Origin: Daldinia sp. FL1419
Taxonomy: Eukaryota; Ascomycota; Sordariomycetes; Xylariales; Hypoxylaceae
Assembly (NCBI GenBank): GCA_025201765.1
Contig: MU623506.1
Location: forward strand, 1 to 64,000
DNA length: 64,000 nucleotides
Direction: 5' to 3'
Shown here: piece after piece, positions 11,681 through 24,130 of the stretch
Position numbering within the stretch: position 1 is the stretch's first letter
How the letters are laid out: each line of letters opens with the position of its first letter
The notes under the pieces: generated by a model
The model's input: only the letters and a program-made list of their open reading frames with translations
Told to the model about the DNA's origin: nothing
Database searches by the model: none
Position numbers and translations under genes: made by a program

Positions 11681-14600
11681 ATGAGGGCTAGGGGTGCTTC
11701 GGGGGCTGTAGCCTCGATATGGTCCGCTGTCTTCTTCTTGACGACACTTCTATGGACGGCTTCGACCGCCTACGCTGAAAACGGTCCTACCATCGTCGTT
11801 TCCCCATTCGAAGATTTTCCCGGCAACTTACACTACTTCAAAAACTCCAATGTAGTTCTATTTCAAGAGACTTCGGGGCGTACTATTTGGCGATCGACCG
11901 ACGGGGGCGCATCTTGGGAAAAGGCAAAAGGGATCGAACATGACAAGGCCTATGCCTTGGTTATGCACGAACATGATCCGAATCGTGCCTACGTTCTAAC
12001 TCGCGGGAATCTCCATTGGAAAACGCATGACAGGGGCGAAACATGGAAGAATTTCTTCACTGATGCGTACCTCAGCACATCCGTTGATGCCGTAGCACGT
12101 CGATGGATGAGCTTTCACGCTGATGATCCGGACAGGATTCTTTTCACTGGAATGGAATGCCGGGGATCTTGTGAAGATCTCGAAATGTATACTACCGACG
12201 GTTTCGAAGAAGAAGTCAAGTTTCTACGTGGACGTACTCAGGGCTGCTGGTGGGCCAAAACATCACCTCTTTTTACTACCGGCCGAGAAGATTTGGACAA
12301 GCAGAGAATATTGTGTATTGTCAGAAGTGGCATGTTCTCTCCCACAAGTGAAAATCGTCTCCTAATCTCCGACAATTACTTCAGCGCCACGGAAGCCGAC
12401 GGGGCGGTTCAGGAATACGAGCCGAATCTAAACGGCGCTGGCCCTGTCAGGGGTGTTCTAAGCGTTCTCGAAGTTAAGAAGTACCTTCTAGTTGCTACCA
12501 CTTCACACAATACGGCCGAGATGGCTTTGTACGTGAGTGGTGATACTGTGAAATGGCACCGTGCCGTTTTCCCCCATGATCATCCTCTTCTCGAGGCCTC
12601 GTACACCGTCTTGGAGAGTACCAATTATAGCATCCAGATCGATGTCTTGACAAACAAGCGACTATCTAGCCCTATGGGTACCTTACTAACCAGTAATTCG
12701 AATGGAACGTATTTTACTAGAAATGCCGAGCATACGAACCGCAACTTCAATCGCAATCTTGAGTCTTATGTCGACTTTGAAAAAGTCTCTAATATCCAGG
12801 GTATCTTTTTGCTCAACCAGGTAGATAACTGGGAGGGCGTAGAAAAGGGAGAAGAGAAGAAAATCAAAACCAAAATCACTTTTGACGATGGCAGGACTCT
12901 AGGATCCATTAAGACAGGCGACGAGGAAATTCACCTACACTCTATTACAGAAATGAATAACGTTGGCCCCATCTTCTCAAGCCCGGCTCCAGGCCTCGTA
13001 ATGGGCAACGGCAACCACGGGAACCACCTTAACGACTATTGGGAATCGCACCTCTATATCTCAGACGATGCCGGGAGGACGTGGATTGAAGGACCGAAAG
13101 GTCCGCACAAATACGAATTTGGAGACCAAGGATCCATCCTTATTGCCGTTAGGGACAGCAAAAAGGCCGATGTGGACGAGATAAAATACTCATTGGATCA
13201 TGGCAAGAACTGGGAGACGGCCAAATTACCAGACGGTCTAAGTATTTCTCCTTGGACGTTGACCACTACCCAAGACTCGAGCAGTCTGAAGTTTATCCTT
13301 ACCGCTCGAAAGGGGTCAAGAGAATCGCCCGAAGGCTTCTACGTTATCTCGATTGATTTCGAAGGTTTACATGAAAACACCTGCAAGGAAAGTGATATGG
13401 AAGATTGGTTTGCCCGTGTAGATGACGACGGCAAGCCAAGTTGTGTGATGGGACACACGCAGAAGTATCATAGGCGGAAGAAGGATGCGAACTGCTTCAT
13501 TAAGCAAGAGTTCAAAGATCTAACCCCCGAGTTTACTCCCTGCGAGTGTACCGATACCGATTTTGAATGCGATTTCAACTTCGTGCGAGATGGCGACGAA
13601 TGTAAACCTGCTGGGCCCATAATACCTCCCGAGGGTGCTTGCAAGAATGATGACCCAGAAGAGAAGTTCATGGGGTCTTCTGGTTGGCGTCTTATCCCCG
13701 GAAATGCATGCAAGCGCCCTGGGGGTGACCAAAAAGACAAGCAGAAAGAATGGAAGTGTTCGGACGCCAAAGGCTCGCCGAATAGCCCGGGAAGTGATAC
13801 GATTGAGCATACCGAATCGTTTTTCGAGGGCCATTTTGATCAATTCGAGAAACATTACCTCGAGCGGGGTGAATCGAATAGAGGGATCGATGAGACCATA
13901 ATCGCTAGGCCATATGAAGCTCTGTCAGGGTCAGCAGGGGCTATTTATATTACCCACGATCACGGCAAGAATTGGACCAAAGCTAAGCTTCCTAGTGACG
14001 AGATCTACGCTATGGTTACTCATCCTTATTTTAAGGACATGGCTTTTTTCTTCACGCCGAAGAACAAAGTCTATTACACTGTTGATTACGGACGGAGTTT
14101 CGACTACTTTGAACCCCGGGATCCGCCAGACACTGATTCTAGAGAAGTACCCCTTGCATTCCATCCGGATCGGAAAGATTGGCTCATATGGCACGGAAAG
14201 AGATGTCGCGATAATAATTGCTACGATGAAGCTTCTCTTTCTATGGACCGTGGCGACAATTGGGAGACTATCAAACGGCACGTAAAGAAATGCCGATTTA
14301 CAGGCTCATCCTCGTTCAAGTTCCGCAACAACACACAAATAGTCTGTCTTGCATATGAACGAGAGGACAACGAAGGCGACAATCCTCTACAGCTCTCGTA
14401 CAGCGACGAGTTTCCGAAATACAAGATGAGTGTCGCTTTAGACAATGTTATCGATTTCGCGACTATGGCAGAATTCATCGTCGTTGCCACGGAGAATCGG
14501 ACTGAAACGAGCAGAACGCTCAACGCACTTAGCAGCCTAAACGGGCGGGATTACGTGCCTGCTCATTTCCCATATAACTTCGAAGTCCCGCAAACTAGTG

Positions 14601-16296
14601 GATATACCGTTCTAGAAAGTTCAACTCACGCGATCAACCTGTTTGTTGTAACTGACGGGGAGGAAAACCGCGAGTTTGGGTCGATCCTCAAGAGCAATTC
14701 CAACGGAACATCCTTCGTTCTGAGCGTAGCGGGCGTGAATTGTAAACATGGCTATGCAGACTTTGAGAAAATGCTTGGTTTGGAAGGTGTCGTGCTGGTC
14801 AACACGGTGCAGAATAGAGATAGCGACTCGGAGCCGAAAAGGCTTCAGACACGAATTAGCCACAATGATGGCGCCGAGTGGGGGTTTCTCGCGCCTCCTA
14901 AGCAAGACTCGGACGGCAACGATTTTAGCTGCCATAGTCAAAACGGTGACGAGTCTTGTGCTCTTCACCTTCATGGTTACACCGAACGAGGGGAGGGCGA
15001 CGCGGCGTATTCATCAGAGTCGGCAGCAGGCATCATGTTTGGCGTTGGCAACGTTGGCCCCGTCCTTGGGGATTCCAAGGATGCAGACACATTCATGACG
15101 ACTGATGCCGGCCTGAGCTGGAAGATGGTGAAGAAGGGGAACTGGATGTGGTCTTTTGGAGACCAAGGTTCCATTGTGGTTCTTGCGGAAAGAAATGCTC
15201 GGACCAAGACGGTATCCTACTCTCTCGATCGAGGCGAAACCTGGGAAGACTATACATTCTCAGATGATAGAGTAGTCATTACGGAAATCAGTACTCAACG
15301 GTCTGGTTCCTCCAGAAACTTCCTCCTTTGGGGCCATCAGGGGAGCAAGCTCCTCACTGTGAACCTTGACTTTTCAGGTTTGGCAACCGAGCCATGCAAG
15401 TACGACGAAAAAGATGAGGATAAGTCCGACTATGAATTATGGTCTCCTAGACATCCTTTCCAGGAGAACGATTGCTTATTCGGGCACAAGAACTATTACC
15501 TACGTAAAAAGAAGGACAGAAAATGCTACAACAGTTTCGAGCTTCAACCCCTGTATCTGAGCTCGAACTGCGAATGTACTCGATCTGACTTTGAGTGGTA
15601 AGTGCAAAGACAAGTCCGACCCTACGCAACCCAATTTCCACTAACTACTACCATAGTGATTATAACTACGAACTAGATAACCACGGTCACTGCAAACTCG
15701 TCGACGGCCTACAGCCTCTTGATCCCGAGCAGACGTGTAAGGAAAATCCTGACCAATTTGAATACTACGAACCCAGCGGTTTCCGACGAATCCCCTTGAC
15801 GACCTGCCAGGGCGGGGACGAGAAAGACAAAGCGCTCACGCCACACGCCTGCCCGGGTCACGAAGAGGAATTCGAAAAGGTCCGTGGTATTTCTGGTATC
15901 GGCATCTTCTTCGCCGTTGTGATTCCTATCGCTGCTGCGTCGGCTGTTGGTTGGTGGGTGTACCGTAACTGGCACCACAAATTTGGACAGATCCGGCTCG
16001 GTGAGCAAAGCGGACTCGACAGCGACGCACCATGGGTCAAGTACCCGGTGGTAGCCGTATCTGCCGTGGTAGCTGTTGCCGGCGCATTACCCCTTTTGGT
16101 AGGCAGTCTTTGGCGCGTCGTGAGAGAGAAGGTTGGGGGCAGAGGAGACAGCGGCGGGCGCTATAGCTGGCTACGGGGAGGTAACCAGAGGAGGTACACG
16201 ACAAGAGACAGCTTTGCCAGGGGCAGGGGTGATTACGCGATCGTTGATGAAGACGAAGGCGAGCTTCTCGGTGACGATAGTGACGACGACGCGTGA
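11681..16296 (+). CDS. VPS10: VPS10 vacuolar protein-sorting receptor (sortilin family)
   Basis: Predicted type I membrane receptor of 1518 residues that carries carboxypeptidase Y-like hydrolases from late Golgi to endosome. Exons are 11681-15597 and 15657-16296 (59-nt intron); the junction restores Cys in DFECDYNYE. A signal peptide covers about residues 1-32. Two tandem Vps10 beta-propeller halves follow, each with Asp-box-like repeats (SxDxGxxW, such as STDGGASWE and SLDRGETWED) and each closed by a Cys-rich 10CC module (CECTDTDFECD and CECTRSDFECD). A transmembrane segment lies near 1385-1408, with a second hydrophobic stretch near 1436-1458. The tail has YSWL and YAIV (YxxPhi-type) and an acidic di-leucine-like GELLGDD, all plausible sorting signals. 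Length and order fit the fungal family. Confidence 0.97.
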
Positions 16297-17600
16297 GCGA
16301 CGAGACCTTCTTGTTCGCGTGTTCTTGGGCGAGGGCTGGAGGGGAATGAACCACACAATGTACTTGTAACTAGAGGGGCGTATTGGCAAGGTTTAGGAAA
16401 GTCATGATCTAGATGAAGAGTGTGATGATAGGTAGAGAGGCCCAGTCATGAAGATTATCCTGGGTCTCATCTACATACAATTGGTACGTGTAGCAAACAC
16501 GACGGAAAAGGCAGTTTTAGATTTGACTTCTATACTTGGTGTCGTTTTTGCATTCTATAGTCATGGGATAGAGCTCGCATTGTGAGCTCGGTTCGTATTA
16601 TATGGTGTTATATTGTAGATTCTATATAATATACTGGTAAAGAGTGGTGGTGGGTTTGTTTCATCGGCGTTGAATAACGGACAAGCCTGTATCTTTGCCA
16701 GCTAGCTGTGTCGTCTTGATTAAACAAACCAAACGGGATATACGTCGATGTAGGGATTTGTCCGGGAAGACGAAGAATACTTGGATGGGTAAAGTGTTGG
16801 AAATAGGGGTCGCATTTATACGTATATTCAGGCTAGTTAGCTACATACAATAGTTAGTTATTCTAACGATAGTTATATATGTATAACTTGGTTCTATATT
16901 CAGCACTGGCATTGGCACTATGTATGTGCGTGTATGTATGTGCGGGTATGTACGGGTATGTAAGGATATATAGTTATTATTACATTAATCTCAACATGAT
17001 AACGTTGGATTGTCGGCATAAAATGATGAAATGATGAAATTCATCATACCGTACACGGGGTAACTACCTATGTTCCGCTCCATACGGTATGTACATCCAT
17101 GGTCTGTTACCTAAGGTTCTACCTACAGGGTACCTAACTTACATGATACAGGTACAACCTAGGTATACTGTACAGACCTGGGTCTTTCCTTCTTACCCCT
17201 GAGCAATCCCAAGCCCCGAACGGGGACTAGAAGTACCTGAGTACCTAGGCTTCCTCCGGGGCTCGGGATGCAACGCTAAACGTCAATCGTCCCTTGGGAA
17301 ATATTTTGGTATTTGGAGATTTTTCTAACGTAGGGAATTTACGCGGGATGCTCTTCTTTTCCGTGTTCTTCTTCGTCTTCTACGAATCGAACGAATCGAA
17401 CGAATCCTTCTCGTGTATGGTTTGTATGGCCCTTGCTTTAGTCGTACCAATTTTACGTAGATACTGTGCGAACTACATGAAATCGATCGCCTTGTTTTGT
17501 TTTTTTTTTTTTCTTCTTCTCATTTTCTTTCGGTAGATGGATCATCAAGGCCAATTACTTGATCTGTGTGATATCGTCTGAGGTTCAGATTATTTCAGAT
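16297..17600. other. Intergenic region downstream of VPS10
   Basis: No credible coding sequence. It contains TATG/TGTATG-rich simple sequence near 16915-16965 and a cluster of GGTACCTA-like words at about 17100-17250. Repeated CGAATCGAA units lie near 17383-17407. Confidence 0.45.
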
Positions 17601-17644
17601 TATGCAATGTACGTCCCCCAGCTTTTTTTCCCGAATCGAATCCG

Positions 17645-17677
<33 letters not shown>

Positions 17678-18400
17678 AAGCTTGTCTGCAATGATAATAA
17701 TAATACTTAATATATGTTAGATATGATAAGATACTTGGCATATACATGTATAATAACTAATTCCAAAATTATTATTAATGTCTGCGCATTAACAATAGTC
17801 TAATAGTCCAAGGCATTAGATAGTACATACGATCCATATCATCACGCCATCCAAGAGACAATATATATAGGTAGCCATACGAACCGTTTTCTATCAAGCA
17901 TGCTTAAACATATACATACATGCATACAATATTAGTTCCCCAGCTCTCAAGTCCAGAACCCGGAGCCCCATATCAATCTTCTACATAGTATTTCATCTTC
18001 CATCCGGCGGTCAAACCCACAGTAACAACAATAACAACAACAACAACAACAACAACAGCACAGACAAAATATCCAGCCAGCCTCCCCCCCAAAGCCCCGA
18101 AACTAATGAAACCTATGGGACATACGCAAGATGACACGAAAAAGGAAAAAAAAAAAAAGAAAAGAAAAGGAACAACATGGCTCGGCGCCGCCAAGCCGAA
18201 GCTAGACAAATACCGCCTACAAATACAACCAGGTACGACAATTGACAATTGTGCATCCGTACCGTAAGTAACTTTAGACGAACTCGGCGAGCACGGCATG
18301 GACACATCGCTCCTTTTTTTTTTTTTTTTTTTCGTTTTTGTTTTTTTGCCATTCCTTTATTTTCTTTCTCTCGATGAGTACCGCGTACCTGCAGCACAGA
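17601..18400. repeat. Homopolymer and microsatellite cluster
   Basis: Dense simple-sequence stretch: a T tract of about 29 nt near 17647-17675, a CAA/ACA run at about 18024-18059, an A-rich tract near 18148-18170 and another T tract near 18315-18332. The long frames on both strands here are artefacts of these tracts. I see no gene. Confidence 0.6.
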
Positions 18401-19861
18401 GGGTAAATGCATTATCTAGTGTAGGTAGGCATTTAGTATATGCAGTGTACCTGTGTGCGTGTGTATATGTACGTGCATGTGTAAATGTACTTAGCCGTGT
18501 GCGCGTTGTGCGTTGTATATATGTAGTGCATCTCGAGTCCGCCGACAAAAAGATAGGTAACATATGTAACCTATATAGTATAGTCCATAGCGCTAGAATA
18601 AATAGAATCCCGCACTAGCAAAACTGCCCTAACCTAGCGTACATTTTACATTTTATATTGTATATTTTACATTTTACAACCTAACCTAGCCTCCTAGGCT
18701 TAATCACCATCTTGACTAATAACTGCGTCAGACCTTTTCCCTTCTACTCTCGAGCTTCACCACAGCTTTCACTTCCCATCCCCACCGTCTCCATTATTAT
18801 ACCCGCCCGCCCAATTGCGCTAACGTTTCATACAAAACTAGGTGCGTGAAGGTACCTCACCACCTCCCAGCCAGCCTAGTACCTAGGCAGCTAGGTAAAC
18901 GCTACCTCCTCCTCCTCTCCCGGCACGAAAACTCGCGCCCACTACATAGCAGCAGCAGCAGCAGCACGCTAGACCTAGACATAGGCGCGTCGTGGTAGAT
19001 GAACTAAGTGCATCTCAAAGTGATCTGATGATCAGCTTCAACCTCTCTCCTCTCTCCTCTCCACCCCCCTGGCACGATCTGCATGTCCCGCATAAACCTA
19101 TAAGCGCGCCAGGCCCATCTATAACCCAACCCGACCTTAAGTAGTTCGCATAGCGCATATACTATTACTTAACAACTTTGCGACTACGTATTCACTCATC
19201 TTGAATTATTGATTCTCGCGGTCGGACACCCGAAAGCAAGCACAGTCTAAAAAATCCGGGTTCGACGAGGCTGAATACCTCGGCTCGGAAGTAGTGTATT
19301 GGAATTGTAAAGCTAGGTAGCTAAATGCTGCGATGAGCGTCTTCCAAGTGTAGTAACCTTAGTCTAATAGGACCTAGTAGTAAAATTTAGACTATCATAA
19401 GGGGAGAGGAACCTTTTTTTCGTAGAGATGGCCAACACTGTTGCTTCAATTCTACTCCTGCTCTTCCCTAAGACATGTCTCGTACCAGGCCACTCAACAA
19501 AAAATAGCCTTACAAACAGTCAATGACATTTTAATACCTCGCCAAAAAAAAAAACCCCCTTCGTAACTCCGGGCAATGATCGATTGTGTTTCCATGTACA
19601 TGATGAACGCCAGGTTGGATATGCTGATCGCAATCCTATGTCATCCCTTTTCCTCCGCAACTGTTAGGCGTGAGGTTTCGTTTCGCAAAATGAAAATCAA
19701 AAGTATGGGACAGGCGTGAGACAGAAAAAGTCTAATAGACGGATGATAGTAATAAATGTCGTAGCAAGGGAGGAACTGCTTTAAGGAAAATCGCATGGCC
19801 ATAGAAATTAGTCTATCTGTCGCAGTTGCTCATTCTCGATTCAATCGGCCTAATGCTTAGC
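18401..19861. other. Intergenic region, no gene seen
   Basis: Includes an AGC run at about 18949-18966 and repeated CTCTC patches near 19043-19062. It probably includes the 3' UTR of the minus-strand gene that ends at 19862. Nothing else is supported. Confidence 0.4.
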
Positions 19862-22578
19862 TTAACCTCGTCGTACTCGATTCCAAATGCGCTTCACTAC
19901 GTTGTTGTCTGTAGAGGCAGGAACACCGAGCTCGTGGTCAATATCCGCGAATATCTTGTCCATACTCTCTTTGGCACCGTGACTAGTATACGGAGCAGAG
20001 ATAGGACCATCGTCCCGCAATGCAAGTATTTGCGACGGCTTACTAGAGTACGGTCGTGGCGCCTGCTTCCACCCGTACATCTGATCTTCGCAGGCCCGTA
20101 GATCGGGTCGCGTAAGCGTCATGCGTAACGTCATCTCACGGGAAGCTGCAGGTACCTGCGCATATCCTTCTGGGAGTCTAGACTGATAATCATTGGTGCG
20201 AGGCCGTCGAAGTGCCTTGTCGTTTTTGTCTAGCGTGTCGGGGGTTCTAGGCGACTCGGGATCCGGCAGTGATGCGTCGTCACTGTAAATCGATGATTTA
20301 TCGTCTTCTAGGAATGTCTTAAATTTCTCCGAGTCTGGGGAAAATATTCCGTCTGATTGGCCCTTCGCGCTTGGTAAATCCCTGTATGGAACTGCGGAGG
20401 AGTCACTCGAAGGGAAACCAAACTCGATTGCTTCGTCAAACTTCTGCGGTGACGCTAGGTATACTCGCAGCTTCAAACGCGCCTCGGGGTCCTGATAATG
20501 AGCGGCGCTGGGATCAATTGAAGATATTGATTCGTGGGCGGCATGCTTTGGAGTGATAAGTGATAGCGCCCTAGATTTTCGTCGTCCGGTTTGTGGGAAG
20601 CCTACCAAGGTAGCAGATGTAGAGTTAGAAGAAGTTGGAGGTTGCTGCGCATCCTTCGTTGTCGGTCGACTCGTCGACATGGATGGACGACCAAATGGGA
20701 CCTTGGAGAAGGACATATGTCGACGGAATGAAGGTGGTCTCGATTCCTTAGGTACCATAGGCACAGCTTCCCTTAAATTAACATGATAATCATCGAGAGC
20801 AAGTCGTAGGTCGAGATCCTCTTCTTCGTCTAACCATCGGAAGCTATCGTAAAGCGAGTCACGCTTCCCAGCGGACGTGTTGTTGCTTAGCAGAGACTCC
20901 ATGCTTGGTCGTTCTGATGAAGATAAAGTTGGTGGATAGATAGGAGGTGGAGAAGGACGTCTATTCGCAAGACGGCCAGCCTTGAAGAATGCCTCGTCGG
21001 CAGCATCCAAGATGACACTTTGCCTCAACTGTCTAGCAACGAGAACTTGTTCCTCTCTGGTCAAGTGCTTCTCCCTAATCTTAGGGGGAAGCTTAGCCAG
21101 GAACGCGCAGTCAGAAGAGACTAAGTTGTCCTGACAAGCTGGAGAAGTAGTTGGTCGCTCTAGTGACCTTCCGGGAACGATGGCGCCGAGCGATGCTCCA
21201 CGGCGCTGGTGATGTCGACGGAGTTCCTTGTCGGGTGGGCTCGAAGGGTCCAAGACACCAACAGTCTGAGCAAGACGTAAACGCTCCAAGGTGGAGAAAT
21301 ACTGTAGAAAAGAGGGGGCAAAGCTTTAGTACATATGTATATAAAAAGGTTTGGAGTAGTTTGAAGAAAGGTAACTGGATGGAAGGCGGAATGCAAAGAA
21401 TTCTTGATAACATGTAATACAATATGTAATAGGAAGGGGCAAAAGTAGTTGAAGGCTAGTGAAAGTGTGCCGTGCTGCAGGAACGGGCATAGTTGGCATA
21501 GAAGGAAAGACACCCTTGCATTGCATCCTTGCATGCATTTGAGTACTATCAAAATGCTATCAAGGTGCTATCAAGAACGTAGATTCGCGCTCGCAGTGGC
21601 CCAAAGCGTTCAGAGCGTTGCAATTGTAATATGCAGTAATATGCAAGGTAGTTGTGCCTGCCGCTCGATGTTGCTTAGCTAGCAGCCTATAAGCGAACAG
21701 CCATGCAGCTTCATTGGCGATTGTTCCCAGATTCGGTTTTCCAGCGTTCCTTCTTACCCCCCTTTCAGGTGTTGGTACGAATATCCCAATTGGTAGGAAG
21801 GCACCAGGGGCACTTGCCACGCAAAGTTGCGTCGGCGCGTCTTTCTGCACTCCAGTCTTATAAGAGTATCCAATCCGAAAAGGACTTGGAACTAGAATGA
21901 ATAAAATAAGAGATGTGAAGCCCCACAAAGTGCCGACGGCGTGCCAGTCCCGGAAAGGACGACAAGGACGAAGGTATGTGGTCTAGAATGTAGTCGCGTT
22001 TTACACGTGTAAACACTTGCGATCGTTCTTTTTCTTTCCCTTTTGTATCTTTTTTTTTTTCGTCTTCCCCTCACTTAGGGCGTTTTTTTTATCGTCCCAT
22101 CATCGTGTAACCAACCGTAATGTAGCATCGACAGTAGAGATGAAGAGAGAAAAGAAAAATAATAATAATAAATCATGACAATAAAATTATAACTTACTTT
22201 TCGTCTGATAGCTATAGGAAGAGCCTCAAATTCCTCAATTTCCTTTCGGGTGAGATGTGGATGCGGCGGTAGCGCCAAGTCGTAATTGGGTTGATCCCTC
22301 TCATTTTTAGTCTTCTTCCTAACCGTACTATTGTTATTGACTGTCGTGCCTAACCATTGTCGGAGTGAACTAAGCGAATGGTGATTCGGTCCTGAATGGC
22401 CTCGGTGTGAATGCGCCCTCAGAGGTTCCTCCAGCTCGTGTTGCCTTCGGGCCTGATCGAGAAGGCTGTTGTGATAATCCACTGTACTACGTAGGTCAAC
22501 AGTATTAGGGCGGGTCGCTTGAGTATCTGGATAGTTCCCTTCGCCTGCGAGATTGCTATTCGCACAATGCCGCCGCAT
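19862..22578 (-). CDS. Conserved-looking protein of unknown function, 606 aa
   Basis: Two exons, 22578-22198 and 21301-19862, give 606 residues. The donor is GTAAGT after IRRK and the acceptor is CTACAG before YFSTLERLRLAQ, both in phase 0. The intron (21302-22197) is 896 nt, unusually long for this genome. The ordered part spans the junction: HLTRKEIEEFEALPIAIRRK, then YFSTLERLRLAQ, and about 75 residues further on FLAKLPPKIREKHLTREE and LRQSVILDAADEAFFKAG. The two parts share an LPxxIRxK pattern and may be a divergent helical duplication. The remainder is Ser/Pro-rich, charged and probably disordered. No catalytic motif, membrane segment or signal peptide is seen. The composition and motif style resemble cytoplasmic fungal regulatory proteins, but I assign no function. 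Confidence 0.78.
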
Positions 22579-24060
22579 CGTTAATGTAGTTTTAGGTTGC
22601 TGTTTTTAAAATTTCGAACGCTAGAAAGCATCATCTAAATTTTGTTCAGGAAAAGAGACGGAGGAGATTTCGATTTTAGTTCCAAGGCATAGCTGCTGAT
22701 GGAAACAACAGAGAAAAAAAGATATGTAAGTTTATGTAAGTTTAAGAGAAAGGAGTTGAATGTAATGGATAATACGAATGGCGTAAAATGCGTAGATACC
22801 AAGTGATCAAATTGAACCTAGTATCGATCCAGTGCGCATTTAAACCTGGAGGAACCAAAAGAATGGAGAGTATGTTAAGAGCGAGAGTAAGAGTTAGAAA
22901 ATAGGCACTACGTCAAAAACGAGTAGAATGGGTTATGGGTAATGGGTAATTGGTGGTATCGTAGGTACGGGAATGAAGCTCTTGAATAAGTGCTTTGGAT
23001 AAGTGCCTAACAGTGCGCTTCCTGAATGCTGGGAATTTCAGGATCCCAGTCGTGACCTCGACTAGGAAACCTGGACTAGGATATTGACCGTTTTTTTGCC
23101 CTCGTCCGCCCTTTCCCAAGGTACCTGGTCTACCTGGTCTTTGTTAGCGACTAAGAATTATTATTTGTGGGACGGCCTCAACGGGGTCAAGGATCTAGTC
23201 TAAAACAAGTTAAGCCAGGAACGACGTATCCCTTATGAGGAAATAGACTGGAGAAAAGAAGAACAATTCGTGGGGTTCCACCTATCAAAAACGTGGCTTA
23301 CCACCACCATCTTTACTATGTATTGTACACTAGTGTATGTACAGCAACCCTTCAGCGTTCTCAACACCCTCAGCACTTCGGGTAGCACCAAGGTATTGTA
23401 CATAGCACCTTGCCATCCAGTCACCGTACCGAACTTAGGGAGCTTGGACCTTGCAACTTCATGTGCCCCTGGACCTGTGCTTCCGGGCCTGCAGCATGTA
23501 CCTACGCCTCCTAAGCCGACGTAAGCTTATACCTGCATATATGTACTGTAGTTAGAGCTACCATTAACTAGTAGGTATGTCGCATGTAGTTTTGTGTGTA
23601 GCACAACAGGAACAATTACTTGTTATGTAATTATGTAGGTGCATTCCATATTTGAACACATTTTTTAATCACATTCGACGGCATTCGTTCAATTTATCAG
23701 AAACTTGGCATTCGTACAAAGTCTCCTTCAATTGCCCACCAAATCGTAAGCAGGACGTTTTAATAGTGTTGTGATACTGCGCCCGATTCACCTCCTACTA
23801 TCAATGCATTTCAGCTGCTATCTTGTTACGAAATGTCTACGAAGTATCGCCAGTCTTGGGACGCGCCGCAACGAGCCCACATATGTGCGTGCCTGTTTCA
23901 TCCGAATCGCCATCACTGACTTGATCACTAATGCCGCGATGGTCACCTGCGCACATATTCCCTCTCTTTACTGGTCTATTCTTTGCTTATACCTCAACTA
24001 TGCTTAGGTAGTGATATCATGACAGAAGAGATTGGGATTTATACCGATATATACCTACCT
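22579..24060. other. Intergenic region, no gene seen
   Basis: Upstream flank of the 606-aa gene and beyond. Only short frames without family resemblance are present, for example around 23270-23524. Nothing else is supported. Confidence 0.4.
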
Positions 24061-24073
24061 ACTTAGGTATTGT

Positions 24074-24130
24074 ACCTAGGTAGGTAGGTAGGCAGGTAGG
24101 TAGGCAGGTAGGTAGGTAGGTAGGTAGGTA
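24074..24130. repeat. (TAGG)n microsatellite
   Basis: About 14 units of TAGG with occasional CAGG variants. It is the longest pure run of the TAGGTA word that is scattered through intergenic DNA in this window. Confidence 0.9.

Noticed and set aside
11452..16040. Many alternative frames inside VPS10
   Set aside because: Shadows of the 1518-residue reading frame in other frames.
17294..18618. Several frames of 80-110 codons on both strands
   Set aside because: Their length comes from poly-T, poly-A and CAA tracts (Phe, Lys, Val and Gln runs); no protein-like composition.
21560..21928. 122-codon minus-strand frame inside the 896-nt intron
   Set aside because: Could have been a missed exon, but it breaks the phase-0 join that restores IRRK|YFSTLERL and shows no conserved motif.
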